Assembly (NCBI RefSeq): GCF_046115515.1
Contig: NZ_CP175953.1
Origin: Gracilimonas sp017641085
GTDB lineage: Bacteria > Bacteroidota > Rhodothermia > Balneolales > Balneolaceae
DNA: 64,000 nucleotides
Strand: one strand, 5' to 3'
A program made the position numbers and the translations under genes. How positions within the stretch are numbered: the first letter of the stretch is position 1; every line of letters begins with the position of its first letter. The notes under the pieces are model-generated. The model saw only the letters and a list, made by a program, of their open reading frames with translations. It had not been told where the DNA came from and did not search any database. Positions 39,525 to 49,378 of the stretch are shown here, one piece after another.

Positions 39525-42050
39525 CTACTTGATGGAGTTGTATGCTGATAACGTTCTGCGGTAAATTACATTTGTGGTGTCGAAGAACTGCTCTCCCATG
39601 CTCAGGGCTCTTTCAAAATATTTTATGGCCTGCTCATTTTTTCCCAGCTGCATGTAAACAGCCCCAATATTACTCAGCTCTCGCATATGATCAGGATGTG
39701 TTTCTCCTTTCACCTTTACATTACTTTGGTGGGCTTTAATAAACCACTCCAGCGCTTTCTCCTTTTGGTCATTGTAGAAATATACCAGCCCCATGTTTCC
39801 TTCACTGGTCAGGGTCAGGGGATGCGTATCCCCCAACAAATCCTTCCGCATGTAATAAGCCTTTTCAATTAACTCTCTGGCCTCTTCATACTCACCCTTT
39901 CTCTGAATGATAATCCCTAAATCATTCATTGCACGGGCTCTTTCTATACTTGGATTTTCACCAAATATGTCAGTATACATGGATAAAGCTTTTCTGGAAT
40001 ATTCTTCTGCTTTGTTACTCTGTCCCAGCATATGATGAGCCCAGCCCAGGCTGGCATAAGCCCCGGCAATTTTGGTAGGAGTATAATGAGCATAGCCTAT
40101 CTCATAACCTTTTGTGCGGGCTTCCAACACTTTATCAAAGGTTGAAATAGCCCTGTGATATTCTCCTTTTTCCAGTAATAGCCAGCCATAGTCGTGGCGT
40201 CCCACCCAATATACATCCGAAGTAGTGTCATTTCGTGCAGCGTACCCCTCAAAAAGCTCAGTATACATGCTGTCCGCTTTCTCAAATTCCCCGAAAAAGC
40301 TATACACTTCTGCCTTATATGATTTAGCAGCCAAATAATACGCATCCCAGTCGAGAGGCACGATTTCCAGATTCCTTATTTCCTGTTCATTTTTATCTAA
40401 AAAATGCTGCAGGGAATCTGCATAAGCCAATGCTAAGCTATCCTGCCCTCTGGCTCGAGCCAGATCGGCCTTTACATTAAACACATCAGCCAGCCAGTAT
40501 CTGTATTCATTTTCAGTATCTAATGCATGAAGAATGGCAGTAGCTTCCGTCAGTAATGAATCAGCTGTTTTAAGCTCCCCCAGGTTAAATTTTATGGAGC
40601 CGAAATTCATCAGCAAACGAGCTCTTTCTCCGGGCACATTAGCAAACATATTGTCCACTGCATTCAGGGTTTCATCAAGGAACCGGCTGGTTGCCAGGCG
40701 GGGATCTTCCGTCTTAGTATAATCTACCTCTTCAAATACATTCACCATTACATCACTAACCATTTTGGCTCTGCTTAACGCTTCCAGTGCCCGGTTTTTT
40801 TCTTTGGTGATGTTGATGCTGTAAATAACCCCAAATGTGACGATGGCCACAAAAAATACAGCTGCCACCGAGAGCTGATACTTATTCCTTTTCAGAAATT
40901 TCCCGGTCTTATACCGGCGGGTGTTTCTTCGCGCCGCAACCGGCTTTTTATTCTGAAGGTTTTCCAGATCATTCAAAAGCTCCCGTACCGATGAATACCG
41001 GTATTCGGGTTCTTTTCTAAGACATTTGTTTACAATGGCATCTAAATCTTTAGCATCAATTTTTTTGAGCTTTACCTTCGCCTTTGCGCTTATATTCTCA
41101 GTCTCTCTGTTGAGGATTATTTTCTCGGCTTGTTGCAGGGTCTTCCCTGAAAGATCGAATGGTTTCTCCCGGGCGAGCATCTCATACAGTACCAAACCAA
41201 GCGCATACACATCCGTGGCTACCGTTATCTTTCCCATATTAACCTGTTCCGGCGCTGCATAGCTTAAGCTCAGCAGCCGGCCCGATTCCATGGTCTGTAT
41301 CACTTCTTCTTCAGAAAGCTCTTCGGAAATAATTTTGGCAATACCAAAATCCAGCACCTTGACGTGCCCCTGCTCATTAATCAACAGGTTTTGCGGTTTG
41401 ATATCCCGGTGCACAATCAGATTACGATGGGCATATTCAATCGCTTCACAGATCTCTTTAAATTTGGAAAGGCATTCTTTCAGTTCCGGTTCCTCTTTTT
41501 GAATGTACTCTTTCAGCGACATTCCCCGCACGTATTCCATAACCAGGTACGGACGGTTTCTTTCGGAAATCCCGGCATCATACAGCTTGGCAATATTGGG
41601 ATGTTCCAAACTGGCGAGAATCACCTTCTCCTGCTTGAACCTCTTTTCCCAGTTTTCACTGACCAGTCGCCTGTTTAAAACCTTGATGGCGACTTCTCGT
41701 TCAAACTCTCCGTCCGAGCGCTTGCCCTTATAAACAATTCCCATTCCTCCCTGGTCAATCTTGCCGGTGGTTGTATAAAACCCAAAGGTCTCCGGGGTAA
41801 AGTCACCTTCTTCCGTTTCGGGTGGGGCTTCGGTATCGGAAAAATCGTTGAGAAAAGACTTCAGGTTCTTCTTTTGATCATCCAGAAAGGTCTCACTATC
41901 ATGAATAGATTCCAGCAGTTCTTCGGCTTGTTCCTGCAGCTTGCTGTCTCCCCCGCAAAGTTCTTTGATGCGGTCTTTTTGCTCTTCTTTTGGATGGAGC
42001 AACACGTCATCAATGATTTTTTCCAGCTTTTCAAACTCCGACTTTTCCAT
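39525..42050 (-). CDS. Membrane Ser/Thr protein kinase with TPR sensor
   Basis: 841 residues. Short helical N-terminus (1-95, as in many PknB-like kinases of this group), kinase domain about 92-370 (GKIDQGGMGIVYKGKRSDG, AIKVLNRR, VMEYVRGMSL, VHRDIKPQNLLIN, LDFGIAKI, ATDVYALGLVLYEML), one membrane helix at about 393-413 (YQLSVAAVFFVAIVTFGVIY), then about 10 tetratricopeptide-like repeats to the end (LGWAHHMLGQSNKAEEYSRK, NDLGIIIQRKGEYEEAREL, GNMGLVYFYNDQKEKALEWF). Catalytic K, HRD and DFG residues are all present. The TPRs face the periplasm and probably sense or dock a partner. Monocistronic; target proteins unknown. Confidence 0.93.
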   Translation of the reverse strand: MEKSEFEKLEKIIDDVLLHPKEEQKDRIKELCGGDSKLQEQAEELLESIHDSETFLDDQKKNLKSFLNDFSDTEAPPETEEGDFTPETFGFYTTTGKIDQGGMGIVYKGKRSDGEFEREVAIKVLNRRLVSENWEKRFKQEKVILASLEHPNIAKLYDAGISERNRPYLVMEYVRGMSLKEYIQKEEPELKECLSKFKEICEAIEYAHRNLIVHRDIKPQNLLINEQGHVKVLDFGIAKIISEELSEEEVIQTMESGRLLSLSYAAPEQVNMGKITVATDVYALGLVLYEMLAREKPFDLSGKTLQQAEKIILNRETENISAKAKVKLKKIDAKDLDAIVNKCLRKEPEYRYSSVRELLNDLENLQNKKPVAARRNTRRYKTGKFLKRNKYQLSVAAVFFVAIVTFGVIYSINITKEKNRALEALSRAKMVSDVMVNVFEEVDYTKTEDPRLATSRFLDETLNAVDNMFANVPGERARLLMNFGSIKFNLGELKTADSLLTEATAILHALDTENEYRYWLADVFNVKADLARARGQDSLALAYADSLQHFLDKNEQEIRNLEIVPLDWDAYYLAAKSYKAEVYSFFGEFEKADSMYTELFEGYAARNDTTSDVYWVGRHDYGWLLLEKGEYHRAISTFDKVLEARTKGYEIGYAHYTPTKIAGAYASLGWAHHMLGQSNKAEEYSRKALSMYTDIFGENPSIERARAMNDLGIIIQRKGEYEEARELIEKAYYMRKDLLGDTHPLTLTSEGNMGLVYFYNDQKEKALEWFIKAHQSNVKVKGETHPDHMRELSNIGAVYMQLGKNEQAIKYFERALSMGEQFFDTTNVIYRRTLSAYNSIK

Positions 42051-42213
42051 AATACTGTCTGTTCTTGATTTCCCGAATTTCTTTTAAGCTAATAAAATTA
42101 GTGGATTGATAAAGCTACCTTCTTATTCATCATTTCTTCATAAAGATTCTATATGTATCAATAGCGCTTTGCAACATATTCAGATGGTTCCACTATCAAA
42201 AAGGTTTGATCTT

Positions 42214-42221
42214 TAACTTTG
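42214..42221 (+). promoter_or_regulatory. Putative promoter -7 element of the cytidylate-kinase-like gene
   Basis: TAACTTTG is an exact TAnnTTTG match, 16 bp upstream of the ATG at 42237. No good TTG at -33. Confidence 0.45.
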
Positions 42222-42236
42222 TAATTGGGGGTTGTT

Positions 42237-42947
42237 ATGGCTAAGAAAGCAGCTCAGATCATCGAACAACAAGTTCAGTTTTGGATGCGTAAAGAGGCCG
42301 CCCAAAAAGGCGTTCCCGTCTCTAATTCTAAGCGTCCTATAATCACGATATCGCGGGAATTCGGAGCTAAAGGCGCTGCCCTGGCAGAAGAATTAGGACG
42401 GCGGTTAGAATTCAAGGTTTGGGATAAGGACTTACTGGAGTTAATAAGTAAGAATATTGGCAGCAACAAAGAGTTTATAAAGTCCTTAGATGAGAGTCGC
42501 CGGGGATTATTGGAAGATACCATTTTCGGGTTTATACATCATCGCGAAACAAACCTCAGCTATCTTCTTTTTCTGATTAAAGCTGTTCGGGCTCTGGAGA
42601 AGTTTGGCAGTAATATTATTGTAGGAAGAGGTGCAAATTACATCTGCAAAATACCGGACTCTTTTCATATCCGTGTGGTCTGTCCTCTTAATAAGCGTAT
42701 CCAGAACTATGCTCGCGCCTATCAAATCACAAAGAAAGAAGCCTCCGAATTTATTTTGAAGAAGGACGCAGATCGTCAACATTTCAGTAAGTATAACTTC
42801 AATCAGGATTCTGGAAATGCAAGCGATTATGACCTGATTCTTAACTCAGGCACTTTTTCTTTATCAGAGATGGCTGAAATAGCAGTGCAAGCCTATGAAA
42901 TGAAAACCGGAACTAAGGTTGCTGAAATGGCTCAGCAGGAGTTGTAA
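42237..42947 (+). CDS. Cytidylate-kinase-like family protein
   Basis: 236 residues from the ATG at 42237. P-loop NTPase of the cytidylate kinase-like group: ITISREFGAKGAALAEELGR at about residue 37 (the glycine-rich loop is GAKGAA, unlike a classical GxxxxGKS/T), VWDKDLLELISKN, FGSNIIVGRGANYI and IRVVCPLNKRIQNYARAYQI, followed by KKDADRQHFSKYNF. It probably phosphorylates a nucleotide or small molecule; substrate unknown. Its stop is 15 bp from the convergent ABC gene. Confidence 0.87.
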   Translation: MAKKAAQIIEQQVQFWMRKEAAQKGVPVSNSKRPIITISREFGAKGAALAEELGRRLEFKVWDKDLLELISKNIGSNKEFIKSLDESRRGLLEDTIFGFIHHRETNLSYLLFLIKAVRALEKFGSNIIVGRGANYICKIPDSFHIRVVCPLNKRIQNYARAYQITKKEASEFILKKDADRQHFSKYNFNQDSGNASDYDLILNSGTFSLSEMAEIAVQAYEMKTGTKVAEMAQQEL

Positions 42948-42962
42948 AAACCTATCCGGAAA

Positions 42963-43721
42963 TTACAACCAGTCCACGATTTCTTCTTTCTGCTCTACTT
43001 CCACGTACTTTTCAAATATTTCGTGGAGGCTGGAATCTTTTTGTAGTTCTTTGCGGCTCACAGAATCCAGGTAGGCTTTAATGTGGCCGTGATGCAAAAT
43101 GGCGATATCGTCACAGAGGTTTTCTACCACCTCCAGAATATGGCTGGTTACGATGATGGTCACCCCTTTTTGCTTCAGGCGCCGGATGATGTTTTTCATC
43201 CGCTCGATAGAAATTACATCAACGGCTTCAAAGGGCTCGTCCAGCAGAAGCAGCTTGGGCTCAACCAAAACGGAAGTTACAAACGCCAGCTTTTTGCGAC
43301 TCCCGGAAGAAAGCTTGTTCACTTTAATTTTGGCAAAATCCTTGATGTCGAAATAATCCATCAGCGAGTAGGCCTTCTCGATCAGCCCTTCTTTGTTTAC
43401 TTCGTAGATTTCACACACATACTCGATAAACTCCAGGCTGCTGAACTGCTCAAACAAGAGCGGCGGCTGCAACACAGAGGCAGTCAGCTTTTTAATTTCC
43501 AGCTCGTTCCTGGCGTTTAGTTTCATCCCGTGAATAATCACATCCCCGCCTTCGAAGCTCAGCAAGCCCGTCAACACGCCAATCAACGTGCTCTTCCCGG
43601 CACCATTCGGGCCAATCAACCCAAAAACCGTTCCTTTCGGAATCTCCAGGTTCAGGTTCTTGAGCACCGGTGTATCCTCGTAGCTCTTATCCAGATTTTT
43701 TAACTCTACAGCTCGCTCCAT
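42963..43721 (-). CDS. ABC transporter ATP-binding protein
   Basis: 252 residues. Walker A GLIGPNGAGKSTLIGVL, signature KLSSGSRKKLAFVTS, Walker B LLLLDEPFEAVD, H-loop VTSHILEVV. The order is that of a typical ABC-2 ATPase that pairs with the following membrane subunit. The upstream permease gene overlaps its start by 16 bp, which indicates translational coupling. Substrate unknown. Confidence 0.95.
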   Translation of the reverse strand: MERAVELKNLDKSYEDTPVLKNLNLEIPKGTVFGLIGPNGAGKSTLIGVLTGLLSFEGGDVIIHGMKLNARNELEIKKLTASVLQPPLLFEQFSSLEFIEYVCEIYEVNKEGLIEKAYSLMDYFDIKDFAKIKVNKLSSGSRKKLAFVTSVLVEPKLLLLDEPFEAVDVISIERMKNIIRRLKQKGVTIIVTSHILEVVENLCDDIAILHHGHIKAYLDSVSRKELQKDSSLHEIFEKYVEVEQKEEIVDWL

Positions 43722-45256
43722 AATCTCATCAATACTCGGTTTTTAAACAGGTTAACCAATACATCCATGTGCCGCCACAGGTAAATGGCCATAATTACAA
43801 TTACTGTCCCCATGATCGTCAGCCGGTACCATTCCAATCCGTTTAAAGGCACAAAAACCATGTATCCCATCGAAAAGATCAGGAAGGATATGGCAAAGGT
43901 TACTTTTTGCGGGATGATAGGGTGCTTATAACTAAAAGAAGAATAGGTGGCCTTCTGGTACTGAAAGTAGGAACTCCACACAAACAACAACATGAACATG
44001 AGAAAGAAAAACGTGTTGGCTACAAATATTTGCAGGGGTGAACCGATTTCGGGAATCACCAGCAGCTCAAAAACCGTGATCAGATAAAACACCAGTAAAG
44101 GGAGCAAAATCACTCCCAAAAATCGTTCTTTCAGCTGCTTTTCTAAATTGATGGGAAACTGAAGGTGAAGCAGAAACTCCCGGTTTTCATAGCCATACAT
44201 ATTGGCCATTCCCATCGCCAGCAGAGCCACCGGAATACCGGCAAGGATGGTGGGAATCAAAATGGTTTGGGCCACTTCGTAATCTACATTCAGCAACAGC
44301 GGTACATACACAATCGGGATGATGGTAAGCGTTAAAACCTGCAGCCGGTTGTAAGGGTGCTTCATCACGTAGAAATAATATTTGCCGGCATTGCGCCCCA
44401 ACACTTTCCGAAGCACCTTCCAGAGCTTGCTGCTTTCCTCTTCGGCTTTCTTCAGGCCGGGATTCAACAAACCTTCTTTGGTTTTATTGAAGTGATCTAT
44501 CACCGTCAGGCCAATCAGCACAATGGAGAAGAAGAGGATGGTTAGAGCATTCATCCACCCGTAGTCTTCCGTCACTGTTTGGATCAGCATCCCGCCCGGC
44601 AACCAAGATAAAAACGCATTCACTGTTTCCACCTGTGGCAGTAGTTCCGCAAAAATTCGTGTCGAGTTAGACGCAAAAAGCGACACCAACTGAAACAGCC
44701 CAAACACCAGGAACAAAAACCCTACCACTACGGCTATAAATCGTTTTTCAACCACACGGATAAACCGGTGTTTCACTGAATAAATGAGAACGTAGTTCAA
44801 CGCTACGGCTGCTATGGCAACCGGCACCTGGTAGGCTGCATGTACCTGTATCAACAAAAAAACCAGCCAGGTTAAATTGTAGATTATATTTACTGGGTGA
44901 CAAAATCCGATGATAGTCAGATACTTAGCCAGCCTTTTTAGCGGGAAGCCGAAACCCAACAGCTTTCGGTTTTCCTCAATATTCATCAGCCGCATGTTAG
45001 TGAAGGAAAAGTGCATCACCCAGTAGGCATTTGCAAACACCAGCAGGATAAAGGAATATATATCCGGTGTTAGCCACGGAAGCTGCACCTGCATCCAGGG
45101 GTCGCTGTCCATCAGTACTACCACAATAGCCGTTCCGGCGAGGTTCACCAACATAATCCCCAGAAACAGAATATACCCGATGGTCAGCAGCAGCTGAAAG
45201 CGGTTCAGGTTGGAGATAAATATTCTCCAGTTCAATGTAAGCAGCCTGTAGAACAA
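43706..45256 (-). CDS. ABC-2-type membrane subunit
   Basis: 516 residues with about 10-12 membrane helices (for example LLLTIGYILFLGIMLVNLAG, FIAVVVGFLFLVFGLFQLVS, LGVILLPLLVFYLITVFELL). No recognised catalytic motif. The start is TTG; no ATG fits the N-terminus FYRLLTLNWRIFISN, and the stop upstream leaves little room. Overlaps the ATPase gene by 16 bp, forming an exporter pair. What is exported cannot be inferred. Confidence 0.88.
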   Translation of the reverse strand: MFYRLLTLNWRIFISNLNRFQLLLTIGYILFLGIMLVNLAGTAIVVVLMDSDPWMQVQLPWLTPDIYSFILLVFANAYWVMHFSFTNMRLMNIEENRKLLGFGFPLKRLAKYLTIIGFCHPVNIIYNLTWLVFLLIQVHAAYQVPVAIAAVALNYVLIYSVKHRFIRVVEKRFIAVVVGFLFLVFGLFQLVSLFASNSTRIFAELLPQVETVNAFLSWLPGGMLIQTVTEDYGWMNALTILFFSIVLIGLTVIDHFNKTKEGLLNPGLKKAEEESSKLWKVLRKVLGRNAGKYYFYVMKHPYNRLQVLTLTIIPIVYVPLLLNVDYEVAQTILIPTILAGIPVALLAMGMANMYGYENREFLLHLQFPINLEKQLKERFLGVILLPLLVFYLITVFELLVIPEIGSPLQIFVANTFFFLMFMLLFVWSSYFQYQKATYSSFSYKHPIIPQKVTFAISFLIFSMGYMVFVPLNGLEWYRLTIMGTVIVIMAIYLWRHMDVLVNLFKNRVLMRLWSEL

Positions 45257-45356
45257 GGGCGGTTAATTAGTTGATGAATAACAGGATGCTATTATAACAG
45301 TATCAACGTGATTTTACTATTTGAAAGTTTTAAACCTTCCTTGAAGTGATGTTCTT

Positions 45357-48167
45357 TTACCCCAAATATTCTTTTAAAAATTTCCCCGTATAACTTTCTT
45401 CTTGTTTCATAATGTCTTCCGGCGTTCCTTCAGCTACAATCTGTCCTCCGCCAAATCCACCTTCCGGTCCGATGTCAATAATCCAGTCAGCGCACTTTAT
45501 AATATCCAGGTTATGCTCGATGATAATTACCGAATGCCCCTGCTCAACCAATTCATTAAACGAATCAAGCAGTTTGGCCACATCTTCAAAGTGCAGGCCG
45601 GTTGTCGGTTCGTCAAAGAAATAGAGGGTGTGGTCGGTGGAGGTTTTGGCAAGGAATTTTGCCAGTTTCACCCGTTGGGCTTCCCCTCCGGAAAGGGTGG
45701 TCGCACTTTGGCCTAATTTCAAGTATCCAAGCCCTACATCTTCCAGCGGCTGCAGTTTGTTAATGATGGTGGTTTCGTCAACAAAAAACTCAATGGCTTC
45801 CGAAACCGGCATCTCCAATACGTCATGAATATTCTTGCCTCGATATTTCACGCTGAGTACGTCCTTACGAAAGCGGGTTCCGTTACATACTTCACAGGTC
45901 AGCTCAATGTCGGCCATAAACTGCATTTCAATCCGCTGAACACCTTCTCCCTGGCAGTTTTCGCAGCGACCGCCGGGCACGTTAAAAGAGAAGTGACCCG
46001 GTTCGTACCCCATGATTTTGGATTGCTTGGTATTGGCAAACAGGTCTCGAATACCATCGAAGGCCTTGGTATATGTAGCCGGATTTGAACGGGAAGACCG
46101 GCCAATGGGACTTTGATCTACCATCTCCACGCCGTGAACTGCTGCCATTCCGGACAGGTCCGAGAAACGTCCTACTTTATCATTATACGACCCAATATGT
46201 TTCTGAATGCCCGCGTATAGCGTATCGTGAACCAGCGTTGACTTACCGGAACCGGAAACACCGGTCACTACCGTCATCATCCCAAGTGGAAAATCCACAT
46301 CTACATTCTTTAGGTTATGCTCTGAAGCTCCCCGCAATTCAATCGTTTTCCCATTTCCTTTTCTTCGTTTTTGAGGAACCGGGATTTCCTTCCGGCCGCT
46401 TAAAAACTTCCCGGTTAGTGTGTCGGCATTAACGAGTTTATCTACAGAACCCTGAAATACCACTTCTCCTCCATGGGTGCCGGCAAAAGGACCAATATCA
46501 ATTACATTATCCGCCGCTTTTATCATTTCGGGATCGTGCTCTACCACCAATACGGTATTTCCGATATCCCTAAGCGACTCCAGAATTTTTATCAACCGGT
46601 CGTTATCTCTGGGGTGAAGTCCGATCGTCGGCTCGTCCAGTACATACAAACTTCCTATCAAAGAGCTGCCAAGTGCATTAGCCAGGCTGATTCGCTGCGA
46701 CTCCCCGCCACTCAGGGTATTTGCCAGCCGATCCAAAGTCAGGTAATCCAGCCCCACTTCATCCAGATACTTAAGGCGCTTTCGGATTTCGTATAGAATT
46801 TGCCCTGCTACGCCTTCCTCAAACTCTGTAAGCTCCAGATCTTCAAAATAATCGCGGGCATGGCCAATCGTCAGCTCAGATACTTCGCCCACATGTAAAT
46901 CCCCAACTTTCACATACAGTGCATCCTTCCGGACACGGTAACCCTCACATTCCTGGCAGCGGCTGTATCCACGATAGCGGGAATACAACACGCGCATGTG
47001 CACTTTATAGGACTGGTTCTTGATCTCATCAAAGAACTTCCAGATTCCGATATACTCATCTTTCCCTTTCCAGATTACATCTTTGAATTCTTTGGAAAGC
47101 TCCGCGTATGGCGTGTCGATAGGATATTTTTCACGGGCTGCAACTTTTATTAAATCCCGCAGGTGCATACTGAATTTCTGGGAATCAAAAGGGGCGATAG
47201 CTCCGTTCCTAATCGTTTTTTGGTGATCTGGAATAACCAGGTCTTCGTCGATCCCGGATACTTTCCCAAAACCTTCGCAGTTATCACAGGCTCCAAATGG
47301 ATTGTTGAACGAAAACATCTGGGGAGTCGGCTCGGTAAACTCGATGCCGTCTTTTTCAAAGCGTTCGCTGAACCGGAGTTCTTCCCCGCCTCTCATCTTA
47401 ATTGAGCATCTTCCGCTGCCTTCCTGAAAAGCCGTTTCCAGTGAATCGGCAATTCGGGTGCGGGTGTCCTTATCATCCTTTAAAACCAGGCGGTCAATCA
47501 ACACCCGATGCTTGTCTGCTTTGAATTTTTTCAGGTTGACTTCATCCGTTGTTAAATCCACCATACTCTCGTCTTCGATGTTTAAAAGACGAGTCAGCCC
47601 TTTTTCTTTAAGCACTTTAAGCTCTTCATCCAGCTTCTTTTTTTCGTGTTGTGGAATTGGATGAAGCACATAGAACCGTTCGCCTTCATCCTGACTTTCA
47701 AACAGCTTCTCAATGGCGGTGCGAGGCGTATCTTTTTTTACCACTTCTCCGGAAACCGGTGAAATCGTCTTCCCTATACGGGCAAACAACAGCCTAACGT
47801 AATCATAGATTTCGGTCGTTGTACCTACAGTTGAGCGAGGATTGGAAGTGGTTGTTTTTTGCTGAATGGCCATGGCTGGCGATATTCCCTGCATAAAATC
47901 CACATCCGGCTTATCCATTCGCTCCAAAAACTGGCGTGCATAGCTGGAGAGACTTTCCACATACCGGCGCTGACCTTCCGCATAGATGGTGTCAAAAGCG
48001 AGACTCGATTTCCCTGAACCCGAAACCCCGGTTACTACAGTCAGCTTATTGCGGGGAATTTCTACGTCAATGTCCTTGAGGTTGTGTGTCCTCGCCCCCT
48101 TGATAATTATCGGACGCTCTTCTTCTTTCTCTTTTGCTTCTTTGCTTGCCGTTTGAATTGTGGACAT
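45357..48167 (-). CDS. uvrA: Excinuclease ABC subunit A
   Basis: 936 residues from the ATG at 48165-48167 (MSTIQTASKEAKEKEEERPI); an in-frame ATG 26 codons earlier gives an unconserved leader. UvrA dimers scan DNA for bulky lesions and load UvrB. Two ABC modules: TVVTGVSGSGKSSLAFDTIY with LANTLSGGESQRISLANALG and VLDEPTIGLHPRDN, then VTGVSGSGKSTLVHDTLYAG with TTLSGGEAQRVKLAKFLAKT and YFFDEPTTGLHFED. Zinc modules: FGACDNCEGFGKV and YSRCQECEGYRV, and PGGRCENCQGEGVQRI with LTCEVCNGTRF. The first zinc module lacks the upstream CxxC, as usual in Bacteroidota. Monocistronic. Confidence 0.98.
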   Translation of the reverse strand: MSTIQTASKEAKEKEEERPIIIKGARTHNLKDIDVEIPRNKLTVVTGVSGSGKSSLAFDTIYAEGQRRYVESLSSYARQFLERMDKPDVDFMQGISPAMAIQQKTTTSNPRSTVGTTTEIYDYVRLLFARIGKTISPVSGEVVKKDTPRTAIEKLFESQDEGERFYVLHPIPQHEKKKLDEELKVLKEKGLTRLLNIEDESMVDLTTDEVNLKKFKADKHRVLIDRLVLKDDKDTRTRIADSLETAFQEGSGRCSIKMRGGEELRFSERFEKDGIEFTEPTPQMFSFNNPFGACDNCEGFGKVSGIDEDLVIPDHQKTIRNGAIAPFDSQKFSMHLRDLIKVAAREKYPIDTPYAELSKEFKDVIWKGKDEYIGIWKFFDEIKNQSYKVHMRVLYSRYRGYSRCQECEGYRVRKDALYVKVGDLHVGEVSELTIGHARDYFEDLELTEFEEGVAGQILYEIRKRLKYLDEVGLDYLTLDRLANTLSGGESQRISLANALGSSLIGSLYVLDEPTIGLHPRDNDRLIKILESLRDIGNTVLVVEHDPEMIKAADNVIDIGPFAGTHGGEVVFQGSVDKLVNADTLTGKFLSGRKEIPVPQKRRKGNGKTIELRGASEHNLKNVDVDFPLGMMTVVTGVSGSGKSTLVHDTLYAGIQKHIGSYNDKVGRFSDLSGMAAVHGVEMVDQSPIGRSSRSNPATYTKAFDGIRDLFANTKQSKIMGYEPGHFSFNVPGGRCENCQGEGVQRIEMQFMADIELTCEVCNGTRFRKDVLSVKYRGKNIHDVLEMPVSEAIEFFVDETTIINKLQPLEDVGLGYLKLGQSATTLSGGEAQRVKLAKFLAKTSTDHTLYFFDEPTTGLHFEDVAKLLDSFNELVEQGHSVIIIEHNLDIIKCADWIIDIGPEGGFGGGQIVAEGTPEDIMKQEESYTGKFLKEYLG

Positions 48168-48243
48168 AGATTTGTTGAATCCTGATTTAGTCGAACCCTG
48201 AATATAAACATTTGTTGGGAGTGAACCGACAACATCAGCAAAC

Positions 48244-48274
48244 AAAAAAAGCGAGAGATTCTATCCCTCGCTTT
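48244..48274 (-). terminator. Terminator of the DUF4097 gene
   Basis: On the minus strand an 8-bp stem AAAGCGAG/CTCGCTTT followed by TTTTG, located 34 bp after the stop at 48308 and upstream of uvrA. Confidence 0.85.
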
Positions 48275-48307
48275 CTGATTTTATTAGTGTATATCGTAAT
48301 CGCCCTA

Positions 48308-49255
48308 TTATAAATATTCTAAGCGAATCGACCCGCCGCTGGTTTTGGCTTCGATAAGGGTTCCGCCTCCGTTCATGGTGCCGTTGATTTCATCTTTCTC
48401 AGCTTGTCCGCTGAAATTGTTCAGGTCAACATAAACGCGGTTTCCATCCAGGTCTAAGTTATATCCATTTTCCTGGGGCACTCTAATGGTGATACTTCCA
48501 CCGGAGGTTTTCAGTTCTATATAATCAGATGGAGCAAGGATTTCGGCATTGATTGAGCCTCCGCTTGTTTTAGCGTCCACATTACCTTCAATACCGGACA
48601 GACGAATACTGCCTCCGCTGGTTTTGGCATCCAGGTTCCCAACGATGGTTTCTGCACGGATGGTACCGCCACTGGTATTCGCTTCCACATCACCCTGCAC
48701 TTCCGTCATATTGATGCTGCCGCCGGAAGTTTTTAAAATCATTTTCCCCCGAATTCCTTCCGCTGTTATGCTTCCACCTGACGTTTTCAGCTCCTGGGAA
48801 CCACTTAGGTTACGGACGGTCAGGCTGCCGCCGGAGGTCTTCAGCCGGCTTCGTGTTTCTTCCGGTGCATACACCACAAAAGAGATAGAGTACCCGTCGT
48901 TATTCCAGTTCCAGCTGCCTGACCTTCTTTCCACAATTGCCCTGACGTTATTGCCATCTTGCGCAATTTCTATTTCATAATCGTCAAGGTCAGCATCACC
49001 GGGCTCCACGTAGTCGCCCCTTTTTCGCACATACATTTCCACAATTACTTCGTCCTCATTAGATCCTACTACCGAAATACTTCCCCCTGATGTTCTTACC
49101 TCCAGGCTCACCTGTCCTGATACGCGGAACTCTTCAACCCGATATACATCATCACTTGATTGGGCTAACGCGGGTTGAGCCGCTGACAAAAAAAGTCCGG
49201 CCACTAACGCGCCGGATAGCATCAATTTCTTCAAATATTTTCCTGTTGAACTCAT
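48308..49255 (-). CDS. Secreted DUF4097 beta-strand-repeat protein with nine TSGGS motifs
   Basis: 315 residues from the ATG at 49253-49255, preceded by GGAG; a GTG seven codons earlier is the alternative. Signal peptide (GKYLKKLMLSGALVAGLFLS, AAQPALAQ). The mature part is a beta-helix-like DUF4097 protein: nine units of (K/R/N)TSGG(S/T)(I/L) about 17-22 residues apart in the middle, for example LKTSGGSITAEG, LKTSGGSINMTEV, AKTSGGSIRLSG, ending in AKTSGGSIRLEYL. Similar proteins in other genomes are putative adhesins or cell-envelope components; function unknown. Cut off from uvrA by its own terminator. Confidence 0.9.
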   Translation of the reverse strand: MSSTGKYLKKLMLSGALVAGLFLSAAQPALAQSSDDVYRVEEFRVSGQVSLEVRTSGGSISVVGSNEDEVIVEMYVRKRGDYVEPGDADLDDYEIEIAQDGNNVRAIVERRSGSWNWNNDGYSISFVVYAPEETRSRLKTSGGSLTVRNLSGSQELKTSGGSITAEGIRGKMILKTSGGSINMTEVQGDVEANTSGGTIRAETIVGNLDAKTSGGSIRLSGIEGNVDAKTSGGSINAEILAPSDYIELKTSGGSITIRVPQENGYNLDLDGNRVYVDLNNFSGQAEKDEINGTMNGGGTLIEAKTSGGSIRLEYL

Positions 49256-49378
49256 ATTTTCTCCATTGGTTTTCACTCACTCTCTTTACACGAATGATTT
49301 TTGCAGTAGTTACATTTTTATGTGGGCACTGATGTGAACTATTGATTAAATTTGCCCGCCATCAAAATTTGGAGTTTC

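Noticed and set aside
48165..48245. Longer UvrA N-terminus
   Set aside because: The 26 extra residues are not like UvrA and the internal ATG precedes the conserved block.
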